From NCBI RefSeq assembly GCF_000422565.1, contig NZ_AUMA01000003.1, forward strand, positions 1 to 64,000: a stretch of 64,000 nt of DNA, in the 5' to 3' direction. How positions within the stretch are numbered: position 1 is the first letter of the stretch; every line of letters begins with the position of its first letter. Positions 30,922-38,176 of this stretch are shown here, one piece after another. The DNA is from Desulfovibrio aminophilus DSM 12254. GTDB taxonomy: Bacteria > Desulfobacterota > Desulfovibrionia > Desulfovibrionales > Desulfovibrionaceae. The translations under genes and the position numbers were made by a program. Under the pieces are notes generated by a model that saw nothing but the letters and a program-made list of their open reading frames with translations, did not search any database and had not been told where the DNA came from.

Positions 30922-33046
30922 TGCCTTGCTCCTTGCGGGAACCGGGGTGGGGCTTCACGTCTCGGTCTCCGGCGAATTCGAATCCGGCATCGGCGTCGTA
31001 ACAGGTCAGGCCGCAGCGCAGGCAGCGGCTGGATTCCTTGATCGCCTCGCGCTCCTGAATGCCCCGGCGCACTTCCATGGTGAAATGCTGCCGTCGCATG
31101 TCCACGGGGATTTCCGGGGCGATGACGCGGGGGATGGTGTACTTCACGCGCATGTCCTTGAGGATGCTTTCAGGGATGACCCGGACCTGGGGTTCGACGG
31201 GTTGCGCCACCTCGCCGCTGGTCACGAAGAGGTGGATGGAGCGCGCGGCCTTGCGGCCGTCGGTCACGGCCTCCATGACGATGGCGCGACCGCGGCGGAC
31301 CTCGCCGCCCACGAAGACGTTCGGCAGGTTGGTCTGCATGGTCGTGTCGTCGCCGTCCAGGGTGTCCCGGCGGCTCCGCTTCAGGCCCGCCAGACCGCTG
31401 GCTTCGTTGAAGGGCGTGAGATCGGGCTTGCGGTCCGTGGCCGCGATGATCAGGTCCACGTCCTCGATGATCTCGTCGGTGTCCGGGAGGGGGATGATCT
31501 CGCCGGTGGCCTTTTCTTGGTCCTTGTAGCGGCACTGTTGGAACCAGACCTTGGTGCCGCGCCCCGAGGCGTCGGTGACGATGGATACGGGCAGGGTCTG
31601 GAAGAGCACTTCGGCCCCGATTTCCTTGGCGCGCTCGACCTCTTCCTTGTTGGCGGGCATCTTGCGCTGAATGTTCGGAGAAAGAACCACGGTGCGGCGG
31701 GCGCCCATGCGGGCCACGGCCCGCGCGCAGTCCAGGGCCGTGTTCGTGTCGCCGATGATGACCACCGTCTGGTTGCGCAGCGAGGACCAGAGCGAGCCGA
31801 GACCGGTGAGGAATTCCACTCCGCCCTGGAGGTTGCGGGCGTCCGAGCCGGGGATGTCCAGGAGCGGCGTGGTCCAGGCGCCAGTGGCCAGGAACACGGC
31901 CTTGAAACCTTCCGCCTCCAGATCCTTGAGCCCGAACTCGCGGCCCAGTGTCATGTAAGTGCGCAGCTCCACGCCCAGGTCCAGGATGCCCTGGACTTCC
32001 CAGTCCACCACGTGGCGGGGCAGGCGGAATTCCGGCACGGCGTAGCGCAGCAGGCCTCCCGCCTCGGCCCGGGATTCGAAGATCACCGGGTGATGTCCCA
32101 GGCGGCGCAGGAAGTAGGCGCAGGAGAGCCCCGATGGGCCGCCGCCCACGATGGCGATCTTGATTCCGGTGTCCGGGCCGCAATGGATGGGCACGCGCTG
32201 GCCGGAGTGCATCTCCCAGTCGGCCACGAAGCGCTCCAGGGTGTTGATGGCCACGCCTTCGTCCACCAACTTGCGGCGGCAGATGTCCTCGCAGGGGTGG
32301 GGGCAGACGCGGCCCACGATGGCGGGCAGCGGGTTGCGGTTCTTGAGCGTCAGCAACGCGCTTCGGTAGTCGCCGCTCTTGACCTGCTGGATGAAGGTGC
32401 GCACGTCCAACTGCACCGGGCACTTCTGCATGCAGGGGGCCAGACAGTCGTCGAGTTTGTTCACGTGCAGAAGGCTGGCGGAGAAGCTGGTGATGCGGAT
32501 GGCCCCGGTGGGGCAGACCTCGGCGCACTTGCCGCAGGAACGACAGAGGGCCTTGTTCACGATGGGCAGGCCCTCGGCCCCCAGGCGCACGGCCCCGAAG
32601 GGACAGGCCCGGACGCAGGAGCCCATTCCGATGCAGCCCATGCCGCAGGTCTTTTCGCCGCCGTAGAGCATGGCCTCGGCGCGGCAGTCGCGTACGCCTT
32701 CATAAGCGAACATTTGGCGGGCCCGGTCGCCACCGGAGCAGATCAGCGAGGCGACCTTGGGCTCCTTGTAGGCCACGCTGAGGCCCATGACCTTGGCTAT
32801 GGCTTCGGCCACGTCCATGCCGCCGGCCACACAGACCTCGGGCGGAGCCTCTCCCGCCACCACGGCGGCGGCCGCCGCCGAACAGCCGGGGAAGCCGCAG
32901 CCGCCGCAGTTGGCGCCGGGCATCACTCCTTCGACCTCGGCCACGCGCGGATCTTCCTTGACTGAAAACACCTTGGAGGCCGCAGCCAGGAGCAGGGCGG
33001 CCGCCAGACTGAGACCGAATACGACCAGAACCGAAGTGGTGACCAT
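30914..33046 (-). CDS. rnfB: RnfB ferredoxin subunit fused to GltD-like FAD/NAD(P) module
   Basis: This 710-residue protein is far longer than ordinary RnfB. Residues 1-190 are RnfB: an N-terminal membrane helix, the GANCGGCGFPGC cluster, then CGMGCIGMGSCVRACP and CRSCGKCAEVCP. From about 200 a GltD/NfnB-like module begins with its own Fe-S part (CLAPCMQKCPVQLD, CPHPCEDICRRK), an FAD site VGGGPSGLSCA near 300, and a nucleotide site VVIIGDTNTALDCARAVARMG near 430. RnfB links ferredoxin to the membrane complex; the added module could link NAD(P)H or a second donor. It lies 10 bases downstream of rnfA. Confidence 0.9.
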   Translation of the reverse strand: MVTTSVLVVFGLSLAAALLLAAASKVFSVKEDPRVAEVEGVMPGANCGGCGFPGCSAAAAAVVAGEAPPEVCVAGGMDVAEAIAKVMGLSVAYKEPKVASLICSGGDRARQMFAYEGVRDCRAEAMLYGGEKTCGMGCIGMGSCVRACPFGAVRLGAEGLPIVNKALCRSCGKCAEVCPTGAIRITSFSASLLHVNKLDDCLAPCMQKCPVQLDVRTFIQQVKSGDYRSALLTLKNRNPLPAIVGRVCPHPCEDICRRKLVDEGVAINTLERFVADWEMHSGQRVPIHCGPDTGIKIAIVGGGPSGLSCAYFLRRLGHHPVIFESRAEAGGLLRYAVPEFRLPRHVVDWEVQGILDLGVELRTYMTLGREFGLKDLEAEGFKAVFLATGAWTTPLLDIPGSDARNLQGGVEFLTGLGSLWSSLRNQTVVIIGDTNTALDCARAVARMGARRTVVLSPNIQRKMPANKEEVERAKEIGAEVLFQTLPVSIVTDASGRGTKVWFQQCRYKDQEKATGEIIPLPDTDEIIEDVDLIIAATDRKPDLTPFNEASGLAGLKRSRRDTLDGDDTTMQTNLPNVFVGGEVRRGRAIVMEAVTDGRKAARSIHLFVTSGEVAQPVEPQVRVIPESILKDMRVKYTIPRVIAPEIPVDMRRQHFTMEVRRGIQEREAIKESSRCLRCGLTCYDADAGFEFAGDRDVKPHPGSRKEQGNA

Positions 33047-33056
33047 GGTTACTCCC

Positions 33057-33632
33057 TTACGAAGCCATGCCGGTGAAGGCCAGGAAGGCGAGCGACATGA
33101 GACCCGCCGTGATCAGCGCGATGGGCACTCCCCGGAAGACATGGGGGATGGGGGAAATGTCGAACCGTTCGCGGATGGACGAGATGATGACCAGGGCCAG
33201 GGTGAAGCCCACTCCGGTGGCCAGGCCGAAGACCACCGACTTGGTGAAGCCGTAAGAGTTCTTCTGCACCAGGATGGCCGAGCCGAGCACAGCGCAGTTG
33301 GTGGTGATGAGCGGAAGGTAGAGGCCGAGGGCCCGGTACAGGGGCGGGATCATCTTCTTCAGGAACATCTCCACGAACTGCACCAGGGAGGCGATGACCA
33401 GGATGAAGACGATGGTGCGGAGATAGTCCAGTCCATACGGTTCCAGGAGCATCTTCTGAATCGGCCAGGTCAGGGCCACCGACATGCCGATGACGAAGAT
33501 CACCGCTCCGCCCATGCCAAGGGCCACGTCCGTGGACTTGGAAGTGCCCAGGAAGGGGCAGGTGCCGAGGTATTGCACCAGGACGATGTTGTTGATGAAC
33601 ACCGCCGAGATGATGAGCAGGAAGTATTCCAT
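33057..33632 (-). CDS. rnfA: Rnf complex membrane subunit RnfA
   Basis: This 191-residue protein has six membrane helices. The family Cys residues that hold the intramembrane [2Fe-2S] with RnfE are visible in VQYLGTCPFLGTSKS and TTNCAVLGSAILVQ. RnfA and RnfE form the electron path across the membrane. It starts 21 bases after rnfE stops and ends 10 bases before rnfB starts. Length and motifs are normal. Confidence 0.93.
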   Translation of the reverse strand: MEYFLLIISAVFINNIVLVQYLGTCPFLGTSKSTDVALGMGGAVIFVIGMSVALTWPIQKMLLEPYGLDYLRTIVFILVIASLVQFVEMFLKKMIPPLYRALGLYLPLITTNCAVLGSAILVQKNSYGFTKSVVFGLATGVGFTLALVIISSIRERFDISPIPHVFRGVPIALITAGLMSLAFLAFTGMAS

Positions 33633-33653
33633 GGTTCCTTTCCTTCGCGCCCG

Positions 33654-34337
33654 CTAATCCCGGGAGCACAACTTGCAGCTGCCGCAGGTCGAACACGAGC
33701 TGATGGCCTCCAGGGCTCGCGGAGGCTCGTTTTCGTGGCGCTTGGCGTTCCAGCGGTTGAGCGCGTTCATGCCGGCCAGGATCAGGCCCAGGCAGATGAA
33801 CGCTCCGGGGGCCTTGACCAGGATGCTCACGGGCTCGAAGCTCGACCAGGTCACGACCTTGCCGAAAAGCGTACCCGCGCCGATGAGCTCACGCAGGCCG
33901 CCCAGGAAGGTCAGGGACATGGTGAAGCCCATACCCATACCCAGCCCGTCCAGAACCGAGAGAAAGACGGGGTTGCGCGAGGCGAAGGCCTCGGCGCGGC
34001 CTAGAATGATGCAGTTGACCACGATGAGCGGCACGAAGATGCCCAGTTCCAGGTACAGCGGATAGGTGTAGGCCTGCATGAGCAGCTCCACCGCCACCAC
34101 CACTGTGGCCGCGATGAGAATGAAGCAGGCGATGCGGACCTTGGAGGGGATGATCTTGCGCAGCAGGGCCACCAGGAAGTTGGAGACCACGAGCACGAAG
34201 ATCACCGCGCATCCCATGCCCAGGCCGTTTTTGGCGCTGGTGGTCACGGCCAGGGTCGGGCAGAGGCCGAGAACGATGCGGAACGGCGGCAGTTCCCGCC
34301 AGAGTCCCTTGGTGAATTCCTTGACGGCGCGTCCCAT
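33654..34337 (-). CDS. rnfE: Rnf complex membrane subunit RnfE with Cys tail
   Basis: The 227 residues carry six membrane helices and RnfE/NqrD markers, LGLCPTLAVTTS and VNCIILGRAEAFA, each with the Cys expected to share an intramembrane [2Fe-2S] with RnfA. The C-terminus adds a tail ending ISSCSTCGSCKLCSRD, with four cysteines in a ferredoxin-like spacing. Typical RnfE sequences known to me end without such a cluster. It lies 13 bases after rnfG. Confidence 0.92.
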   Translation of the reverse strand: MGRAVKEFTKGLWRELPPFRIVLGLCPTLAVTTSAKNGLGMGCAVIFVLVVSNFLVALLRKIIPSKVRIACFILIAATVVVAVELLMQAYTYPLYLELGIFVPLIVVNCIILGRAEAFASRNPVFLSVLDGLGMGMGFTMSLTFLGGLRELIGAGTLFGKVVTWSSFEPVSILVKAPGAFICLGLILAGMNALNRWNAKRHENEPPRALEAISSCSTCGSCKLCSRD

Positions 34338-34350
34338 GCGGACCTCCCTG

Positions 34351-34932
34351 TCAGCGAGGCCAGGCGGCCAGGGCGCCCGGCTTGATTGCGGTGTAGGCCT
34401 CCGCGGCCTTGCGTACGGCAGTGACCATGCCCGTGGAGGAGTAGGTGGCCCCGGACACGGCGTCGATGTCGCCGCCCTTGTTCTTGAGGTCGAGGCCGGT
34501 CAGCGGGTGGTCCTTGTATCGTGAGGTCACTGCGGGCTGGAACACGCGCGTTCCAAGGCCCGGCGTTTCGGAATGGGTGGTCACGCCAATGGCCTGGACC
34601 ACATCCTTGCCGGGATCGAAGGCGACCATCACGCCCACGTTGCCGCCGTAGCCTGGGCCATGACCCTCTATGGCCAGCGCCACGAGTTTGCCGGCGGAGA
34701 GAGCCGGATAGACCGTGATTTCCGCCCCGTCGGCCAGGGCCATCTTGCGGCGGTCGGCGATCGGGTTGTTTTCATGCTCGGGGAGCACCGCGGCCAGGGC
34801 CGGGCCCTGCACGAAGGTCAACACCTGCTCCTCGATTCGGGTCCGGGTGGCCTCCTTGAGCGAGGCCAGGGTGAAGCCCGAGGCCGTGCCGATGAGCGAG
34901 AGGACCACGATCATCTTGATGATTTCACGCAT
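34351..34932 (-). CDS. rnfG: Rnf complex FMN subunit RnfG
   Basis: This 193-residue protein has an N-terminal membrane anchor (MIVVLSLIGTASGFTLA) and an extracytoplasmic FMN domain. The covalent flavin site reads DAVSGATYSSTGMV, with the Thr that ApbE modifies. TTHSETPGLGTR is the other family signature. The start ATG 34932 overlaps the rnfD stop by 8 bases. RnfG is the outer flavoprotein and a natural partner for the periplasmic cytochrome encoded first in the operon. Confidence 0.94.
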   Translation of the reverse strand: MREIIKMIVVLSLIGTASGFTLASLKEATRTRIEEQVLTFVQGPALAAVLPEHENNPIADRRKMALADGAEITVYPALSAGKLVALAIEGHGPGYGGNVGVMVAFDPGKDVVQAIGVTTHSETPGLGTRVFQPAVTSRYKDHPLTGLDLKNKGGDIDAVSGATYSSTGMVTAVRKAAEAYTAIKPGALAAWPR

Positions 34933-35905
34933 GGCGTCTGCCTCCGAAGAACTTGGGCCGGACGCGGTCCAACAGCGGGGCCAGGAGGTTGGCCAGGAGA
35001 ATGGCGAAGGGGACGCCATCGGGGTAGATGCCCCACTGGCGGATGACCAGAACCAGAACTCCGGCCAGGAAGCCGTAGAGAATCATGGCCCGGTGCCCGG
35101 AGGGCGAGGAGCCGGGGTCCGGGGCCAGGAAGAAGGCGCCCAGCAGCACTGAACCGGTGCAGAGATGGAACAGGGGGCCCGCCTGGGTCAGCGGGTCCAG
35201 CCAATGGAACAGCGCGGCCATGGCCGCAACTCCGGCCAGGAAGGCCAGGGGGATGTGCGGCCGCAGGCGGCGGGAGGCGATCAGGAACAGGCCTCCCGCC
35301 AACAGCGCGATGCCCTGGGAGGCGCCGATGGCGCCCAGCTGGTTGCCCAGGAAGAGGTCGGCCAGGGGGAGGTGGTCGATGGCTCCTGTCCCCAGATATT
35401 TGAGCTGCGCCAACGGGTCCGGGGTTGGCCAGTGGGCGAGCATGAGATCCAGGTCCATGTACTTGGGCCAGGAGACCTCACAGACGGCCCAGCCGATGAG
35501 CGGGGGACAGAAGGGGTTGGACCCGAAGCCCCCGAAGACCGTCCGACCCAGCGCGATGGTGCAGAAGCTGCCTGCCGCCACAAGCCACCAGGGGGCCGTC
35601 GCGGGCAGAAGCATGGCCAGGAGCAGGCCATGGAACAGGGCCGTGCCGTTGTCCACGTCCACCTCGCGTCCGGCCAGCATCTCCAGCAGGATCTCGCTGA
35701 TCACCGCCATGGCGCCGGCCAAGGCCACCACGCGGGCGGCGTCCAGTCCGTACCGCCATGTGCCCATACCGAGGGCCGGGAGCAGGGCCAGGCAGGAAAG
35801 GGCCATGAGCGAACCCAGGGTCCGACCGCAGCGCCAGTGCGAGGGCGGGCCGACGGTGAGACGGACCTGGGTGATGGCGTGTGGTTTTACGACAAGGGCG
35901 GCCAT
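34925..35905 (-). CDS. rnfD: Rnf complex membrane subunit RnfD, SGAT motif not evident
   Basis: The 326 residues carry about nine membrane helices and RnfD/NqrB text such as GRTVFGGFGSNPFCPPLIGWA, DLFLGNQLGAIGASQGIALL and FFLAPDPGSSPSGHRAM. The usual flavin site just before the DLFLG block reads SGATPL in canonical RnfD. Here the aligned stretch reads WPTPDPLAQLK, so the Thr acceptor appears absent. A nearby TGAI does not restore it. The gene lies between rnfC and rnfG. Confidence 0.9.
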   Translation of the reverse strand: MAALVVKPHAITQVRLTVGPPSHWRCGRTLGSLMALSCLALLPALGMGTWRYGLDAARVVALAGAMAVISEILLEMLAGREVDVDNGTALFHGLLLAMLLPATAPWWLVAAGSFCTIALGRTVFGGFGSNPFCPPLIGWAVCEVSWPKYMDLDLMLAHWPTPDPLAQLKYLGTGAIDHLPLADLFLGNQLGAIGASQGIALLAGGLFLIASRRLRPHIPLAFLAGVAAMAALFHWLDPLTQAGPLFHLCTGSVLLGAFFLAPDPGSSPSGHRAMILYGFLAGVLVLVIRQWGIYPDGVPFAILLANLLAPLLDRVRPKFFGGRRHA

Positions 35906-35933
35906 GCGAACTCCTCATTCATCCGTTGGGCGT

Positions 35934-37091
35934 TCAATGGACCACTCCGTCCATGGGCCAGGGGTTGGCCGCGTCGGCCAGCTCCTTGCGGGCGAAGCGG
36001 ATGTAGTGCAGCAGGGGGCGGCGGGCCGTGCACCAGTAAGAGCACTGGCCGCACTCCATGCAGGAGGCCAAGCCGTAGGCCAGGGTTTTTTCGAACTGGC
36101 CATATTCCGCGTAGCGGCCGATCATGTCCGGCCGGATGCGCGCCGGGCAGTGCAGGACGCATTCGCTGCAATTGATGCAGGGATCGCCGACCATGGGGGG
36201 GAAGGCGTCCTTGGGAACCACGGTCACTGCATAGGCGCCTTTCTCCAGGCCGTGGTCCACGTCGTAGACCGTGTAGCCGCGCATGGGGCCGCCGATCACG
36301 AGGCGGTCGCCCGCGTTGATGGGCACCCCGGCGAATTCGAGAATGTAGGACAACGGGGTGCCGAGGACGGCTCGATAGTTCTTGCCCGCGAGGGTGAAGA
36401 CGGTGTCCGTCACCGGACGTCCGGTCTCCATGATCCGGCCGATGAACCAAAGCTTCATGACGCTGACCGCGATGGTGTTTTCCGGCTTCTCCCGCCCCGT
36501 GGCGGCGAGAACCGCGAGGTCGGACAGGGAGTTGGGGTACTCCGGTTTGACCCGTACCGTTTCGCAGCCGGGCAGATTCTGGTCCAGGGTCGCGGTGACA
36601 AGGACCATGCGCTGGGGGGCGATGAGCTTGCGCACCGCCTCAAGGCCGCGCAGAAGGGTGGGCTGGGCATCGCGCATGAGCTGCTCGGCGACGGATACGG
36701 TGGGTTCGGGGTTGACCCCGTTTATGACCAGAATCTCTCTGTTCAGCATGAAGCGATCCATGCGCACGCCGAGCGTCCGCAGAGCCTCGCGCAAGCCCTC
36801 GGTATCCTCGGGAATATCCATGGGCGGTAGGGGATCCAAGGCGGCCGAAGCCTTCATGGTGACATAGGCGAAGTCGGCCTTGTCCACCACGGCGCTCATG
36901 GGCGCATGCACCACGCCGCCCAGGGGCTTGGGATGCCTGGCCAATTCCGCGCCGGCGGCCAGCTTTTGGCCTCGCTGCACCTGGATGTCGTAGCCGCAGA
37001 CATAGAGGTTCAGCCAGTCCGGGGCTGGGACGTCGATGATCTCGGAGGACAGGGGACTTTGCAGTGAAAACGTTGGCTTGCGCATGCTCAT
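35934..37091 (-). CDS. rnfC: Rnf complex subunit RnfC, short form lacking the Gly-rich nucleotide loop
   Basis: The 385 residues are shorter than the usual 430-450. The barrel-sandwich region (GGVVHAPMSAVVDK), the SLBB text (VIGGPMRGYTV) and two C-terminal ferredoxin clusters (CINCSECVLHCP, CMECGQCSYWC) are present. The stretch between GLREALRTLGV and EILVINGVNPEP is about 10 residues; in canonical RnfC it carries the GLGGATFPT-type loop for NADH/FMN. That loop is missing. It overlaps the cytochrome gene by 4 bases, so electrons may enter by cytochrome instead of NADH. Confidence 0.92.
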   Translation of the reverse strand: MSMRKPTFSLQSPLSSEIIDVPAPDWLNLYVCGYDIQVQRGQKLAAGAELARHPKPLGGVVHAPMSAVVDKADFAYVTMKASAALDPLPPMDIPEDTEGLREALRTLGVRMDRFMLNREILVINGVNPEPTVSVAEQLMRDAQPTLLRGLEAVRKLIAPQRMVLVTATLDQNLPGCETVRVKPEYPNSLSDLAVLAATGREKPENTIAVSVMKLWFIGRIMETGRPVTDTVFTLAGKNYRAVLGTPLSYILEFAGVPINAGDRLVIGGPMRGYTVYDVDHGLEKGAYAVTVVPKDAFPPMVGDPCINCSECVLHCPARIRPDMIGRYAEYGQFEKTLAYGLASCMECGQCSYWCTARRPLLHYIRFARKELADAANPWPMDGVVH

Positions 37092-37573
37092 TTCCTTTGC
37101 AGATGGCAGGCGTTGCAGCTCTCTTTCCCGAACGGCCCCGCGCCCATGCTTTCATGGCAGTTCATGCATTGGGCATGGAGAGCGTCGGTGCGCAGGGGAA
37201 TGCCGGAGACGTCGGGCTGGTCTGTCGCGGTCTGGTCGGCCTTCGGCGGTGCGGCGTGGCAACGCGTGCAGGCGTTGATGCTTTTGAAGGCGGTACGGTG
37301 GGTCGCCTTGAACGTCGCATCGAAAGCCGCGGGGTGACATGAGCCGCAGGCCTCGGGATTCATTGGATCCGCCCCGTCGTGGTGGCAGTCGCCACAGGCC
37401 AGACCGAGGTCGTCGGCATGGTGCCCGTGGCTGAAGAGGACTCGGCCTCCGGCGTTGTCCAAGACGATGCGCGGGGGGGTGCCCTGGGCCGGGGCGATGT
37501 GCAGATAGCCGAATACGGCCACCAAGCACAGAACCGCCGTAATGGCGGCGATGGGATAATACCTTTTGCTCAT
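37088..37573 (-). CDS. Multihaem cytochrome c (five CXXCH), Rnf-associated
   Basis: The 161 residues begin with a signal anchor (about 8-30, YYPIAAITAVLCLVAVFGYL). Five haem sites are visible: CGDCH, CGSCH, CTRCH, CMNCH and CNACH. FSHGHH near the N-terminus offers axial histidines as in class III cytochromes. The common Desulfovibrio Rnf cytochrome is multihaem, so five is plausible. The start is ATG 37573, behind AAGGCACT. It is the first gene of the rnf operon and likely exchanges electrons between the periplasmic cytochrome pool and RnfG/RnfC. Confidence 0.9.
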   Translation of the reverse strand: MSKRYYPIAAITAVLCLVAVFGYLHIAPAQGTPPRIVLDNAGGRVLFSHGHHADDLGLACGDCHHDGADPMNPEACGSCHPAAFDATFKATHRTAFKSINACTRCHAAPPKADQTATDQPDVSGIPLRTDALHAQCMNCHESMGAGPFGKESCNACHLQRK

Positions 37574-37659
37574 AGTGCCTTGCCTTGGTCCGACGTTGTG
37601 GCCCCATATTCCTTTACGCAAACACTCGGGCAGGGGCTGATTCAGCAATCAGGCCCTTT

Positions 37660-37675
37660 AGCAATACTTGTACCA
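37660..37675 (-). promoter_or_regulatory. Sigma-54 promoter of the rnf operon
   Basis: The minus strand reads TGGTACAAGTATTGCT, matching TGGCACG-N4-TTGCT at 10 of the 12 fixed positions with exact spacing. Transcription would start near 37648, about 75 bases before the cytochrome start codon. Confidence 0.65.
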
Positions 37676-37755
37676 AGAAAAAATGGCGAGAGCGAATTCG
37701 CGCATAAGTTAATCATATTAATGTATTATGCCGCTTATCGCAAGCCGGTCATGAA

Positions 37756-37814
37756 AATTTTGCGCGAAATTCAGACTGATCTTGCCACGTGTTTGCCGCA
37801 AATGTTGCGCGATT
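37756..37814. promoter_or_regulatory. Cluster of TTTGCGCGAAA-like dyads (candidate enhancer sites)
   Basis: Three related near-palindromes stand 95-165 bases upstream of the rnf -24/-12 promoter: AATTTTGCGCGAAATT (37756-37771), TTTGCCGCAAA (37792-37802) and TGTTGCGCGATT (37803-37814). The distance is right for sigma-54 activator sites. The rest of 37574-38176 (603 bases between the divergent rnf and HD-GYP genes) has no convincing gene. A GCGAATTCGC palindrome is at 37692-37701 and a stem GGGGCTGATT/AATCAGGCCC at 37633-37656. Confidence 0.5.
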
Positions 37815-38107
37815 CCTCGCGGTTGATACACGCGAAGAGGGAAGGGCAATGGTGTTTCTTTCTCCCAACTCCAGCCAACATGTGGGCTTATCGGGGAAAT
37901 TTCTAGATGTGATTGCCCGCTTCTTCGAGCAAGGCATCGAGAGGCCGTCACAAAGGATTTCACCCCTGCGCACCTTGTCTTACTGTGTCTCGCGCTATTT
38001 TTCAGCGATGCCTCGAGAGCATTTCAAGGAAACCGGAAATCCACATGCTCAGAGTGAATGGAGGAAGTTCCCCGCGTCTGTCCTCTTCGGGACGGATCAT
38101 CCTGGGG

Positions 38108-38123
38108 GGGCTTGCCTTTTGCT
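38108..38123 (+). promoter_or_regulatory. Candidate sigma-54 promoter of the HD-GYP gene
   Basis: GGGCTTGCCTTTTGCT keeps the GG and GC doublets ten bases apart and the TTGCT block. The predicted start is near 38135, about 40 bases before the ATG. The G-rich surroundings make a chance match more likely than for the rnf site. Confidence 0.4.
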
Positions 38124-38176
38124 GCATGAGACGATAGGAATTTTCAGCTTTAGAAAAACTGTAGACCGGAGCCCGA

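Noticed and set aside
37633-37656. 5' leader riboswitch or attenuator for rnf
   Set aside because: The GGGGCTGATT/AATCAGGCCC stem spans the predicted transcription start of the sigma-54 promoter, so it would not be fully transcribed.
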